Shown: positions 23,650 to 35,028, counted from the stretch's first letter. The stretch is 64,000 bases of DNA from Dendrocalamus latiflorus (GCA_017311315.1 CM029636.1:22623139-22687138); one strand, 5' to 3'. The notes: generated from the letters alone by a model not told the origin. Translations and numbers: made by a program.

Positions 23650-24428
23650 ATGGACAAAGGCAAGAAGAAGCAATGGGATAAGATGGTGAAGGATTGGGAG
23701 GAGACCCGTGACATAACACGGTCAGCTGCGGCCCGCGATGAGAAAATAAGGGCTATACAGGCCCGGGTAGAACAAGCCCATCGTGCTACGATGAAAGGTC
23801 CCCCCAGAGCGCCCGCGTAGCAACAACCCCATCCCGGACGTCCCCACCGAGCGTTCGCCACAACTACCACCTGAGGGGGAGACACCTCCCCTTTGTTGGT
23901 GCGGGGATGTGTGCAAGTTCTTCAAGTCTAAGCACCGCATCAATCTAGGTATGCGTTACTGGGGTTGCGCAAACTACTCCAGTGACTACCCCAACCGCCG
24001 TTTTGACACCGCAACCTATCGGCAGCCGGTAACGACCACATGCACCATTTTCCCCTACCTTTTCTCCTTCACAGCACGCACTAACAATATCTCCCATGTA
24101 TTTACAGTCTCCGGAGCCCCTGTGTGGCTACCGCAAATGGATCGATCTTGAGATCCACCCTGAGGACCAATGGACCCTCGACTTTGAGGAGTGGAATGTC
24201 ACAAAGGAGAAGGAGTTGCTGGAGGAGGAGCGCCGCAAGCACGAGCACACCCTGCGTATACAGCGCGAGACGCATGCTCATCTTGAAGCGTGCACACGTA
24301 GGGAGCGGGAGGCTCGCGAGATGGAGCGCGAGAGAAAGAGGGAAATTGCAGCTAAGGCAAAAGAGGCCGCGGAGGAGTTCAACGCCGAGCGGGTAAGGAA
24401 GGGAAAGTGGCCCCGGTCCACACAGTAG
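23650..24428 (+). CDS. GRF-type zinc-finger, coiled-coil protein (MULE accessory gene 2, one apparent frameshift)
   Basis: The ATG at 23650 begins MDKGKKKQWDKMVKDWEE, a charged N-terminus. At a run of six C (23800-23805) the frame is off by one, since with one C fewer the reading continues without a stop. It then reads PLCWCGDVCKFFKSK, MRYWGCANYSSDYP, to a donor at 24028/24029. After a 79-bp intron, exon 2 (24108-24428) gives PLCGYRKWIDLEI. Together these make a GRF zinc finger with the intron inside the finger, as in gene 1. The rest is a long Glu/Lys/Arg coiled coil (ELLEEERRKHEHTLRIQRE onward) ending in TAG. About 230 residues in all. Related in layout to gene 1 but clearly diverged. Function unknown. 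Confidence 0.7.
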
Positions 24429-24636
24429 GTCGTACGAGCAGTTGGGTGGGTTAGTCGCATATCATGCTATATGTTATGCATGTAATAAAAATCTACGCGG
24501 CATGTTACTCCCAACTGTATTATGAAGTTTAATATCTCGTATTTTCACATTCCATGATTCACGTAGCACCTCATTTAACAATATTAACATAGCGGTCCTC
24601 ACCGTACACGAATTCTCACTAACCTTCGAAATATCA

Positions 24637-25440
24637 CTTACCATTTTATGTATCGACCGTTCTACGGTCAATCTTTCCTAAAAAAAATTTACCAAAATTT
24701 TTTATGCATCTACAACTTACAATGAACATAATCTTTTATTACAACTTTATCTGATTTTTACCCAGGTTATAACTACAAAATTGCACTACTAATTTTGAGG
24801 TCTTGGCCAACGACGTGAAATCGTTGCAATAAGGTCAAAATAGATGCAATATGTACCTATTGCAACTAATGACTTCCGTTGGTAAGCGTGGCAAGTACTT
24901 GCGTGCTTAAAAGATTGTGCAACGAATTCTGGTTTCATTGCAATACTTATCCTTATTGCCACGCAGTGTGGTGTGGCATTTGTTTTTTGTTACAACGAAC
25001 GATGTCGTGGCAATATAGGCTATTGCCACGTCTAACTCCGTGGCAATACCTTCTTTTGCCACGAAGCGTGGTCGTAGTAATAGTATCATTTGCCACGGAA
25101 TTATCGCGTGGCAATAGCCTCTATCGCCACGTTATTGGAAAAGTGTTGCAATAACATGTACCTATTGCAACTAATTTAGTGTCGTTGCGATGCATTTCGT
25201 GGCTACAGGGCTGGAATCTAGTAGTGTTGCCAAAACTTAAAACAATCACGGAGATTGCAAACCCTTAAAACAAACCAAACCCTAAAAGTCACTTACCACT
25301 TTATATATCGATCGTTCTACATACAATCGTTCCTAAAAAATTACCATAATTTTTTATGCATCTACAACGAGCCAATCAACATAAACTTGTTTTACAATTT
25401 TATCAGATTTTTTTCTGTTTCACAACTACAAAATTAACAA
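24637..25440 (+). repeat. Direct repeat pair in the right subterminal region of the MULE
   Basis: About 150 bp at 24637-24783 recur at about 25287-25440 (shared text such as TATCGACCGTTCTAC / TATCGATCGTTCTAC, TTTTTTATGCATCTACAAC, TTATCAGATTTTT). The CACTA-like MITE lies between the copies. The rest, to about 25850, is AT-rich without genes. Confidence 0.75.
24784..25226. mobile_element. CACTA-like MITE (443 bp) inside the MULE
   Basis: The ends are CACTACTAATTT and AATCTAGTAGTG, flanked by the 3-bp duplication TTG (24781-24783 and 25227-25229), the CACTA signature. It has no transposase. Its interior is made of short repeated blocks (CGTGGCAATA, CTATTGCAACTAA, TTGCCACG). It inserted after the MULE was formed. 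Confidence 0.88.
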
Positions 25441-26029
25441 AACTTATAATCATTACAGTTCCTGCACTCATTCCCACGTGTTCAATATCACTTTCATTCA
25501 TTTCGTCCAATTGTTCATATCACATTTGTGCTCAAAAATTTTTTCATTAAATTGCTTCTAATAAAACAACATACCATGATCGAAATTTGTTATTGTCACT
25601 TCAACACATTTTTCACGGTCAGTAATATATGAAAATCACAAATACACTAATCGTTACTTCACACAAATTTCGTTCGTACTCTACCAAACAATATTTTAAA
25701 TTTTCAAAATTGCACAAAAAATTACACAAGTATTACAGTGGACTCCACTTCAAATTCATATTTTCCACTTATTTTATATACACACATCAATTTTTTTTAA
25801 TAATTACTTTATATATGCATAAATATATATACACAGTAAATATATATTTATTTTGGGTGGACAATTCTTGGGTGCACAAGACGCGCGGTCGGCCGGGGCG
25901 GACGCGCGCTCAGGCGGGGCAGACGCGCGCTCGGGCGTGGCGGGACGGGAGTCGTGTGGCGAGGGAGGCAGTCGCGCGCTCGGGCGGACGGACGCGCGGT
26001 CGCCCGGGAGATCGCGCGCTCGAGCGCGT

Positions 26030-26225
26030 ATGCAGGCCGGTCGTGTGGTCTGGTACCGCACGACCGGATAAACAGTGCGTTCGTGCGGTACCAGACCGCA
26101 CGACCGGGACAGGTGGCGGCCGGTGGGGATCGCGCGGTGGAGAGGGGTCCAGTTTTGGAATTTTTTGCACAGGGTGCCAAAAATGGAATTTTTGATGCAC
26201 AGGGGTCCAACAGTGTCCAAAATTC
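26030..26225 (-). repeat. Right TIR of the MULE
   Basis: Inverted copy of 15891-16085, ending TCCAAAATTC before the GACAAGCGG duplication. GC-rich sequence related to the inner part of the left TIR extends inwards to about 25870. Confidence 0.9.
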
Positions 26226-26234
26226 GACAAGCGG

Positions 26235-26918
26235 TACGCACGAGCCGGACAGCGCGTAAAAGACACGAGGTGAGGTGAGGGAGGGCAAGCGGTGCGCAGC
26301 AAATGAACAGCATGAAGATGCCATGCGCCAGGTGTACGGATCGAAGGAGAGCGCTAAGAATCCTTCCGCCATGGTTGGAGTTTGCACTGGCACGCATGTA
26401 TGGGTAGCCGATCGACTTGTTGTTTCTCGTTGATTTTCTCGCCAGAACAAGGATTTTTTTCCTTTTAAGAAATCATCTGATTCATATTGTATTGATAATG
26501 ACACAAGATTAGTAGAAGTTGCTAGGAACCAGGTGTTATTCCGAAAATAAAGAAAACAACTCAATATATGTGCTCCAGGTCCCAACGACTATATATAGGG
26601 TTTGTTTATGCTCCAGGTACCACGCACGTCTCGCTCTCATCTCGTGCATGAATCTCCACGTCACTTTTTATGCTATTTATCTTATTTTTTAAACATCACT
26701 TCTTCAGCTACTATTATTAATTTTAAACCAACAGTCCTATATTCTACACCTTCTTCGATTCCATTTGTAATGTCGAAGCCTTTTCTTTTTCTTTTTCTTT
26801 AAACATATTTTTATGCACATACAATCACTCTGTTGTCCTCCTTGTACCACTTTTTTGTCACATTTTTTTTATGACAAATTGTATGCGCATAAAGAGAATA
26901 TGTTTAAAGAATTTTTAG
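26235..26918. other. Gene-free spacer and likely promoter region of the phosphatase gene
   Basis: The first part is the other half of the MULE target site, formerly continuous with the sequence upstream of the VAMP fragment. A TATA-like TATATATAGG lies at 26588-26597, and a second weaker one (ATTTATA) at about 27034-27040. Near 26570-26620 the text ATGCTCCAGGT is partly repeated. No other gene is recognised. Confidence 0.4.
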
Positions 26919-26987
26919 AATTCAGTTCATATTCCGCAAATTCGAATCCAAATCCCCCTTGCATTCTCCACCTGCCCGGTCAAAGTC

Positions 26988-29900
26988 TTGCGGAAGAAAA
27001 CAACAGTTTCGCGCAACCACCCCGCGAATTCCCATTCATTTATACCCCCGTCCACCTCGCCACGGCGACGACTCCGACCGACGCTCCGGTCCCTCCCCAA
27101 GCGCCGCCGCGAGACCGACTCCGCAGCCACGGGGAACGCGACGAGCTCCCGCGGCGGCGGCCTCCGCGAAAAGGTGAGGGCCGCCGCCCGCCTCCCCGGC
27201 TCCGCCCCCCGCCGGTCGCCGCAGGGGACGCGGTCCGCAGGGAGCCCCGTCCGGGGGGCCGCGTTCGACCCCTTCGACTTCGAGGCCGACCCGCCGCCGC
27301 CGGAGCTGACGCCCGAGCAGGTCAGGCTATGCAAGGAGGCGCTCGCGATTTTCGAGGCGAGGAGCAAGCAGCTGGATGCCTTGTCCGCCGAGTTCAGAAG
27401 CCTCCCGGTATGATTGTTTTTCCCCCCGATCCCTGATCGTTCTGTGTGACAGTTCTGAAATTTGTGCCAAATATTGCATATTCTCCCTGTCCACACGGCA
27501 ATTTGGTGTAAATTTGTTGTTGTTTCCTCCGTGATTAGGTGTATTAGCGCTCATTTTCCTTCAGCGATTGCGTTCTTTCTTGGTAGAATATGTGGGGAAC
27601 TTCGCTCTTTGTTCATGGCATGGCCTTTTCGTGCTAGTGAGTGTAATTACGCAGTTAAATAAAACAGGCACATCCGAAAGTATTTTCCAGTAATAGAGGC
27701 CTGTCTGACTGAACCACCGAATTGTGATCGAAGTAACAGATGTGCAGTTGAAAAATACTTTCGGATGTGCCTTTTCCTTGTATAGTTTATGTATTTGTTT
27801 CCGTGGTGATGCGTTGCTTTGAAGTGAAGCGTTGGTGTTGGGTTTCTGTGAAGCGAAGCAGCGGGGTGGGGATCTGATGCGATAGTATGATGCGCCATAT
27901 ACGAGGAAATGGGTGGAAATATGATTTCCCAATTTGGTGCCTTTTTAGAGAAAGATGTTGCATCTTGTTTTCTCGAAACTACATACAAACTGCTCGCCAG
28001 TTAAAATCACTGACACAAGATTTGAATAGTAAAAGAATATGCCTTCAGAATGTTTGGCTGTGAGCTACAGATTATAACTCCTATCAGGCTTGAGCTTGAT
28101 TCGTAAAAGTTAAGGTTCCAAGAGTTCTATTACCATTCTAGGTTTAAGGGCCTTAATTGTTGTCCCACTTATCTACTAGAAATGGATTTAATCATATCAT
28201 CGTATATTAGTATTTTGGTATAGAGAATTTTTAGTGTTCTATACTTATGTCCTATTTCTTGAATCAATTACTCATTTGTTATTTGAATTTTATAAACTGT
28301 CATTGGTAAGTTTGTGGTTAAATAAACTTGAAAAGAACATTTTGTTTACATGGCTTTGTGGCCAATTGGCCGTACCAACAGATACAAGATCTGATGGACA
28401 GACTGTTCTTCACTCCGTCCACTTAAGGGGCATGGATTTCAGGATTTGGTATTTTATCACAATTGCGTGAGGACATATATTGTTTGAATATAATTTCTAC
28501 TGGACTACCTGTTGATAACACAACTCAAAACATCGTATGATTTACTTTCGCAACTCAATCAGGACTTATTCTGGTGGAAAATATAGCCTCCTCCTTTTAA
28601 GGCATTGTCTTACATAAGATTGCAGTTCATTTCTGTTTAATGAAAATTTTTGCCTGTTTTCGAGCAGGTATCAAGTCAAATGTTCATATCTTATAATTTA
28701 TGCATCTAAGACATGACATTAAATTTATTTTAGCTATCATGAAAGTGATACTTTCCTGGTATTTCAATTTCATATTTCATGGTCATGTTTTCAGGACATG
28801 AGAATGATGCATCAGGAGCTGATGAAAAGGTCTAGTGTGGCTCACAATGCTGCTAATAGGGAGAAAAACCGCTATATTGATGTCTTACCATGTGAGATTT
28901 CCCACCTGTATCTGTAATTTATGGTGATTATTGTTGGTGCGCAACTGGAAAGATCTTGTAGCATTATGAATTTGATCAAATTAGACTCCTTTCTTGTCTT
29001 TAGTTGATGATACCAGGGTACGGCTAAAATCACCAACAACCAATCAAACTTCAAGCAATGATTACATCAATGCAAGCTTTATAAAGGTAAAATTTGTGTT
29101 GTCCTTTTTTTTAATGTATCTCTGTTCTTCTTGCCTTTCTGACTCCAGTTTGAGATAATTGAAGAGCAGCTTAAGATATGTATAAATCTTGCAGGCTAGT
29201 GACGACAACAGAGTTGCAAGATTTATTTCCACTCAAGGTCCACTGGTCAAGACATTTGAGGATTTTTGGGAAATGGTTTTTGAAAATCAGTGTCCTGTGA
29301 TAGTTATGGTCACACAGTTTGACAATGTTAAGGTGCTTGCTTACATTAAACAATCTCCTCAATTTCCATTGAATTGAGCTGATGTTCAAATGAGACCCAG
29401 TCATGCTGGTGGTATTCCTACATGTAGAATCTTGCACTTATGTGAACCAGGGAGGCAGAACAATACGAATAGCCAAATTTATTTCTCATAAGTCTATAAT
29501 AAAATGCTTGCTGTGAATTTCACATCATAAAACCATAGCCTTATGTTTACACCTAATGAATTGTATGAGCTGAGCAGCACCATTGCAGTTAAGAATATTA
29601 CCAAACTACAGCATTTATGCCATAAGAGATCTTAAGCATAAAACATCCCTACAAAATGAAAACGGTAGCAAACTACGTAGTAAATAGGCCCTCTTATTAG
29701 TGTTAAGATTTTGATAACTACACCCACAAATGGTGATTCTAAGCTAGCATAACCCTCTTATTAGTGTTAAGATTTTGAATGAGAGAGTAGACTGAAGAAT
29801 GTGATATAGAAAAAACAAAGGTAGCTCTCAATTCTAGGAGGATCCAGATCTTCATAACTACACCCACAAATGGTGATTCTAAGCTAGCATAACCCTCTTA

Positions 29901-32500
29901 TTAGTGTTAAGATTTTGAATGAGAGAGTAGACCATAACTCCTTGTCAGGAGAAGGGGAAAAAACACCTGGCTAGTAAATAGGCACTAGACCCTGTAAGTC
30001 GACAGGTAATACCAGCAATCAACTAACAGGATCCCACTTAGAACTAAGGATATCTTGAGGGGCAAAATGTCTCCTGAGGGGATTTTTAGTCCCCTTTATG
30101 TTGGTTTTTAAAATTTTCCTAACTTGAATTTTGTTTTTGTGGCATCCATCCATGTTGGCTTTGCCTCAGTGAATGCGTTTTGAAAACAATAGGTAATGGT
30201 GACGAATTTCCAACTGTATGCATGCAGAATTCATAGACAATTTGACATGAAGATATATTGGCTTTCTCTGTGATATGGATACACTTTGAAACATCAATAT
30301 TTCCTCTGATAAATGCCTGTTAAAGAAATTATATTTAAAAAATGCAGTGTGATGAGTATCTTCCATTGGTCAATGGACGAGGAGCGTATGGAAAGTATAA
30401 TGTTGAGATTAGGAAGGCCAAAAGAGATAACCATCAATTATGGTTGCGAGATGTGAAGGTGCAATGCAACGAGGTAAAAAAAATTTAAAGACAGTCATGC
30501 ATGCTTTGTATCATTGTTCGTCTTACATTTTTCCCATCAAGTTTTTTTCTTTTCTGCGTCATACATATAATGTTCAAGATGAATGTTCTTGTTCATTTAC
30601 TTCAGTTCTGTTTTTATAGGTTTCTCCTGTCTTTTTTAGTCCTCATGACATGTCAACATTTATTTAGAAACTTAACATGCCTTTTTTCTTTGAAGACAAT
30701 GATCATCATAAGTTGGTTTGTATTACATCTTCTAGATGACATGTGGCATCATTTCTTATTATTGATGAATTTGCCGTTCTATTGCTCAATGAAGATTTAA
30801 ATGATTAAACTTAGGTGATAGTAAAGATATCAATTAAATCACGTGGCAATATTCTGGTCATCATGATGAATGAAGCAAGGCCTCCATTTACTGTTATTGT
30901 ATTCACGATTTTTTAAATAAATTTTGATTGATTTCTTTTTGAAAAAAAATAAATTTCTTGTATTCTTTGAATATTTATTTATTTATTTGAATCTTCTCTT
31001 GGACCATGCAGAACACAAGGCTTGTAATAGTACGGCAAAATTATTAATAGTTACACAACTAAGAAGTTTAAGACCTTTGGTGCATTTTATTTGATTGTAT
31101 TTAAGCTTATAGTTTGAAATGGGATTTCTTTAACTGATGTTTGTTGTTGGAGATCATTCCACTTTGATGTTTCCGTTAACTTTTCCTTTGGGGAAGAAAG
31201 GTGCTGCAGCCTGCAGGGGTTGTGGATGCATTTTCTGTTTATTTTTCTTCAGTTCAGCTGTGTTGTGACTTGTGATTTAATATAATAAAATCTGCATTGC
31301 TTATTAGCTACAAATACATGTAGAAGGTTTTTATGGTTAAAGATCTTCTGATCTCTGATTTTCGTAATGTAGTCAGGCAAGGTTCATCATGTACTCCATA
31401 TAGAATATCCTGATTGGGCTGATCATGGAGTGCCAACCAATACTGATGCTGTAAGACAAATCCGAAAACGATTACATCACATTCAGACAGAACATCCTAT
31501 TGTTGCACATTGCAGGTTTGCTTCAACTTGATGCTATGTTACTCTGCACTTTTTTTTATTCTCTAGTCTGCACTTATTTTTATTCTCTAGTCTTAACCCT
31601 ATTTTTGTCTGTTTCTGCAGTGCAGGCATTGGAAGAACTGGTGCTTACATCACCATCCATAGTACAATTGAGAGGATTCTCATTGGTGACAGAAGCTCTT
31701 ATAATCTTGTTGACACTGTCAAAAATTTTAGATCCCAACGAACTGGAATGGTCCAAACCGAGGTGGGCTCTGTTTCATTTTAACTCCAATCAGCTGCTTT
31801 ATCTAAAGTATACACCCAAGTCCAGCATAATTCGGGCACATCAGACTTTGGCCTTGCTAACAAGTGTTTCTCTCACATTACGAAATAATTAATGAAATTG
31901 TAGCAAAAATTATTTTTGTTACAATGCAAGTGATGTTCTACAATTTCAAGGCCAAAATATGTCTGGCGTGTAATCCTAGTTTGCTTTTATCATAATCTTA
32001 TACATGGAGTGTTTAGGATAGTAGATTTTGAGACGAAGTTATTTGGCTGTATGAAATTTGAGAGAATGCATAATGGGCAAATTAGTAAGTTTATGCCATT
32101 CCCTGATTCCTTAATTATATGACACTCATTGAGTGTTAACATATGTTTTGCCTAGCTTGTTTTCAATGCACTGCTTGTGGTAAGTTGGTAGCTGAATGAG
32201 CATATGGACATTAGCGATGTATTACTGAACTTGCATTCCATGAACGGCCAGGTGCCATGTGTTCAGAATGAGTTTAGCTCACTAATTCCGACACACAGCT
32301 CTAGCCAGTCATTGCATTTGAAACTGATAGTAGTGTTAATAATATTTAGGTTCATTGTGTGAACAGTGCACAATGTGTTCTTATGTGTACAACTATTTAG
32401 ATGTTCTAATGGCACATCTGCTCCTTTTCAGCAACAATACATGTTCTGCTATCTCGCAATTGCTGATGAGCTGAAAGATCTGCTGAAGTCAAACCGTTGA
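26988..32500 (+). CDS. PTP1: Protein tyrosine phosphatase, plant PTP1 type (8 exons)
   Basis: Classical phosphotyrosine phosphatase acting in cytosol/nucleus, in plants a MAP-kinase phosphatase. Exons: up to 27407; 28795-28891; 29004-29086; 29195-29332; 30348-30473; 31373-31515; 31621-31762; 32432-32500 (TGA). All introns have GT/AG ends and phases fit. Motifs in order: NREKNRYIDVLPFDD (pTyr loop), FISTQGPL, FWEMVFENQCPVIVMVT, WPD loop written YPDWADHGVP (Ala for the usual Pro, acid Asp kept), P-loop AHCSAGIGRTGAY split by the 31515/31621 junction, and QTEQQYMFC (Q loop). Exon 1 is very GC-rich, with FDPFDFEADPPPPELTPEQ before the domain. No in-frame ATG exists in exon 1 (frame open from 26919); the start given is a TTG placeholder and the true N-terminus is unresolved. 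Confidence 0.9.
27666..27772 (+). repeat. Hairpin with perfect 21-nt arms in phosphatase intron 1
   Basis: Arm 1 is 27666-27686 (AGGCACATCCGAAAGTATTT plus T) and arm 2 its exact reverse complement, 27752-27772, with a 65-nt loop. It could be a small foldback element or a hairpin RNA precursor. Confidence 0.75.
29689..29935 (+). repeat. Direct repeats in phosphatase intron 4
   Basis: A block of about 78 bp (29715-29794) is repeated at 29855-29932 with almost no change, and the sub-block CCCTCTTATTAGTGTTAAGA occurs a third time at about 29689. A local tandem duplication of about 140 bp period within the intron. Confidence 0.85.
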
Positions 32501-33309
32501 GGTACCCCTATGGTAGGTTGCATGATATTTCACAAACATATACTTGTATGGCTAAATTATCTTTCTCAACTCTCAAGTCTCACTTCATGCTGTTTCCTTG
32601 TAGGAAGAACCGGAGTGGTGCCTTTTTGTCGCCCTTCTATTTCTATAATCAACTTCAATGCTGGATATGTGCAATAGGCCATTTCGGACTTGAACTTCAT
32701 ATTTGAAGCTTGTCGCTTTTGTTGGGTGCACCACTGCTTGTGAATGGATCGACCGCATCGAGATCACCATGAGCCACCTCATTTTCGATGTGATATCAAC
32801 TAGCGCTGTTATTACTGCTTGTCGAATAAAAAGAATTTATAGAAGTTTAGAACTTTTGGTGGCACAGTGCCTGTAATTACTCTGCAGTGAATCGTTCCTC
32901 CATGGGCCTTACCAGAATTGTGTACCTGATTCGCGCGTGGATCTAAAATGTCTCTTAAGATAGCATCAGAATGCTCGGTGTCCACTGTCCAGTTGGCTGA
33001 GACCAATGCATTGTTGATGCTTGCTCAAAGATTGTCCTACTTCTGATGAATGAATTTTAAGCTCTTGATTCACAAAAAAAGAAAAGAAGAAGAGAGGACT
33101 GAATTGCATTGACTCTCGGTTGCCTCGAGCTTGCAGTGATTTGAACACTTACATACTGGTTAGGCTACACGCCTTGATATATACTGGTAAAATCTTCCAG
33201 GAAGACTTGATAGTAGGACCTCGAGTCATCACGAGTTACTCTCAATGGTCGTTGAAATGTCCGTTTTCCATGTATATAGTACACGTACTCTGTGACTTGA
33301 TGAATTTGG
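32501..33309. other. 3' UTR and flank of the phosphatase gene
   Basis: An intron-like stretch (GTAGGTTG to TTGTAG, 32515-32604) suggests a spliced 3' UTR. No further gene is recognised before the palindromic element at 33310. Confidence 0.4.
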
Positions 33310-33966
33310 GGTATTTTTGGTCCTGTGCAGCATAGCAATATCAGAAGCAGCCTCTAGGTATATGCAATGTCATTTTTGGTCCCCTTCCCGAGCGCGGGAC
33401 TCCGGCTGGTTGACGTGTGCGCAGTCCGTGCCCTGGCACCGCAGCACCCGAGTCATGCGGTTTGGGAGCGCATGATACCCCGCATCACGCTGCCGTGGTC
33501 GAATACGGCAGTGGTCGAGTAAAGCAGTGGTTGAACAGGTAGTGGTTAAACATGGGTGTGGTCAAAAAGTGGCGGTGGTTGAAAGCGGTTGCGGTCGATA
33601 GTGGAGGTAGTCGAAAGTGGCGGTGGCGGTGGTTGAAAGCGGTTGCGGTTGAAAGCGAAGGTGGTTGAACATGGGTGTGGTCGAAAGCGGAGGTGGTCAA
33701 AAGCAGTAGTGATCGAAAGTCGTGGTGGTCGAGGGAGGCAGTAGTCGAATGCGACTGTAGTTGAACAGCTGTGGTCGGAGCGGCTGCGGTTGATACTGGA
33801 GTATCATGCGCTCCCGAACCACATAACTCGAGTGCTACGGTGCCGAGGCGTGGGACTGCGTACGTGTCGGTCGGCCGGAATCCCGAGCTCGAGGAGGGCC
33901 AGAAATGGCATTGCATACACCTAGGCTACTTCTGGTATTGCTATATTGCACAGGGTCAAAAATACC
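33310..33966. mobile_element. Palindromic non-autonomous element with a minisatellite core
   Basis: The ends form long inverted repeats (about 170 bp): left GGTATTTTTGGTCCTGTGCA, right, reversed, GGTATTTTTGACCCTGTGCA. The match runs on to GGGAGCGCATGATAC on both sides. The middle (about 33480-33790) is a degenerate tandem repeat of GTGGTCGAAAGC / GTGGTTGAAAGC. No transposase. TIR length and base content recall MULEs, but I find no clean target duplication. Confidence 0.75.
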
Positions 33967-34460
33967 TAAATCTTATGACTTGATTTCTCAATTTCTGAGA
34001 ACATAGCACAGGCTCGACTTGTAGAGATCCTGTTCAAGTCGTCTTTTCTTGTTGCTGTGGTTCACCTAAACTCTTGGCTCTATTCTCTTAGACTGTGATT
34101 AATGACTTTTATCTATATATTTTAGGATAACAGTCATAAAAAAGCCAAAAGTGCCTCTTGTGGGCATCTCCGGGGATATTGCATGTCTCCTAAAGAGATT
34201 TTCCATTGTAGTGCTGGTCTGGTGGATAGAGAAGAGCATGCGAACGTGTGCTGATGGAACCATTTCGTTACTTAAGCATGAGCAAAGAAGGATGTCAGGT
34301 ATATATTTGTCCTGTAAATTAATGTTGTGGTGTTGGTGTGGATCTACTTTCAAAGACATGAAAAAAAACATAATAATTGTATAAATCTTGTCGTGTTCTT
34401 GGACCTAATTTGCAGTTCATTCATAGCCGAAATCCAAGGTCTCGCCCACGGTTTTATTCA
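33967..34460. other. Intergenic, no gene recognised
   Basis: Mixed sequence with short frames on both strands only. I see no motif or repeat structure. Confidence 0.4.
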
Positions 34461-34595
34461 TCATATATCCTCCCCTTAGATGGAAATTCAGGATTTACCC
34501 TTCTGGCCCACGTGTCAGTGATTTATTATGATCCCACATGTCATTGAGGTGGGAGGGTAAATCCTGAATTTGCAAAATGAAGGAAGGGTATATGA
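34461..34595. mobile_element. Small palindromic MITE-like element
   Basis: About 135 bp with near-perfect inverted arms (TCATATATCC...GGTATATGA ends; TTCAGGATTTACCCT / AGGGTAAATCCTGAA inside). No duplication could be assigned with certainty. Confidence 0.65.
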
Positions 34596-35028
34596 TCAAC
34601 TTTCCCGTACGCGAGGCGGTGTCCGATAGGAGAAGCATCCTCTGGCTAGCAAGCATTAAGCAATGTATCAGAAAATGTGAAACTTGGTCAACCGCTAAGC
34701 TAAGTAAGCTTGGCCTGAGGGTACGGATATTGCCGTGCTCCAACCGATTTATAATCTGTAGTTTTTGATTTTTTTTAACTGTAGTAATTAAAATACACTA
34801 TAGTAGCTATTAACTTTTTCTGACTAATTAAATTTTAAAAATTAAAAATGTTATATTATCACGGACAACGCAAAGAAATAAGGAGAAAAAAGAAAACCCA
34901 AAAAAAAATGAAAAATCCAAAAAAGACGAAATTAAGCATGATAAAACTGTTTAGAGTAGAACCGTAGTAGGCGAACCAACCATACAACTGAAGCATAGAA
35001 TAGCACCGCTACCGTCCTCTACAATATA

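Larger units (their letters stand above)
15891..26225 (+). mobile_element. 10.3-kb Mutator-like element (MULE) with accessory genes
   Basis: The two ends are inverted copies beginning GAATTTTGGAYACTGTTGGA, and both are flanked by the same 9 bp, GACAAGCGG (15882-15890 and 26226-26234), the 9-bp duplication expected of Mutator. Inside, in order, are GC-rich TIR sequence, subterminal repeats, a mudrA-like transposase (+), a plant-mobile-domain fragment (+), a 31-bp tandem array, a GRF zinc-finger gene (-), a second 31-bp array, a second GRF zinc-finger gene (+), an inserted CACTA-like MITE, AT-rich sequence, and the right TIR. The coding genes are damaged, so this copy is probably not autonomous. 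The perfect duplication suggests insertion was fairly recent. Confidence 0.93.

Noticed and set aside
25804..26585. 197- and 245-codon - strand frames
   Set aside because: They run across the right MULE TIR, mirroring those at the left TIR, and have no domain.
27174..27224. A 51-bp intron (GT...AG) in phosphatase exon 1 to explain the missing ATG
   Set aside because: It is very short, a multiple of three, and removing it does not bring any ATG into frame.
33301..33975. 9-bp MULE duplication around the palindrome
   Set aside because: TGAATTTGG and TAAATCTTA agree at too few positions to count.
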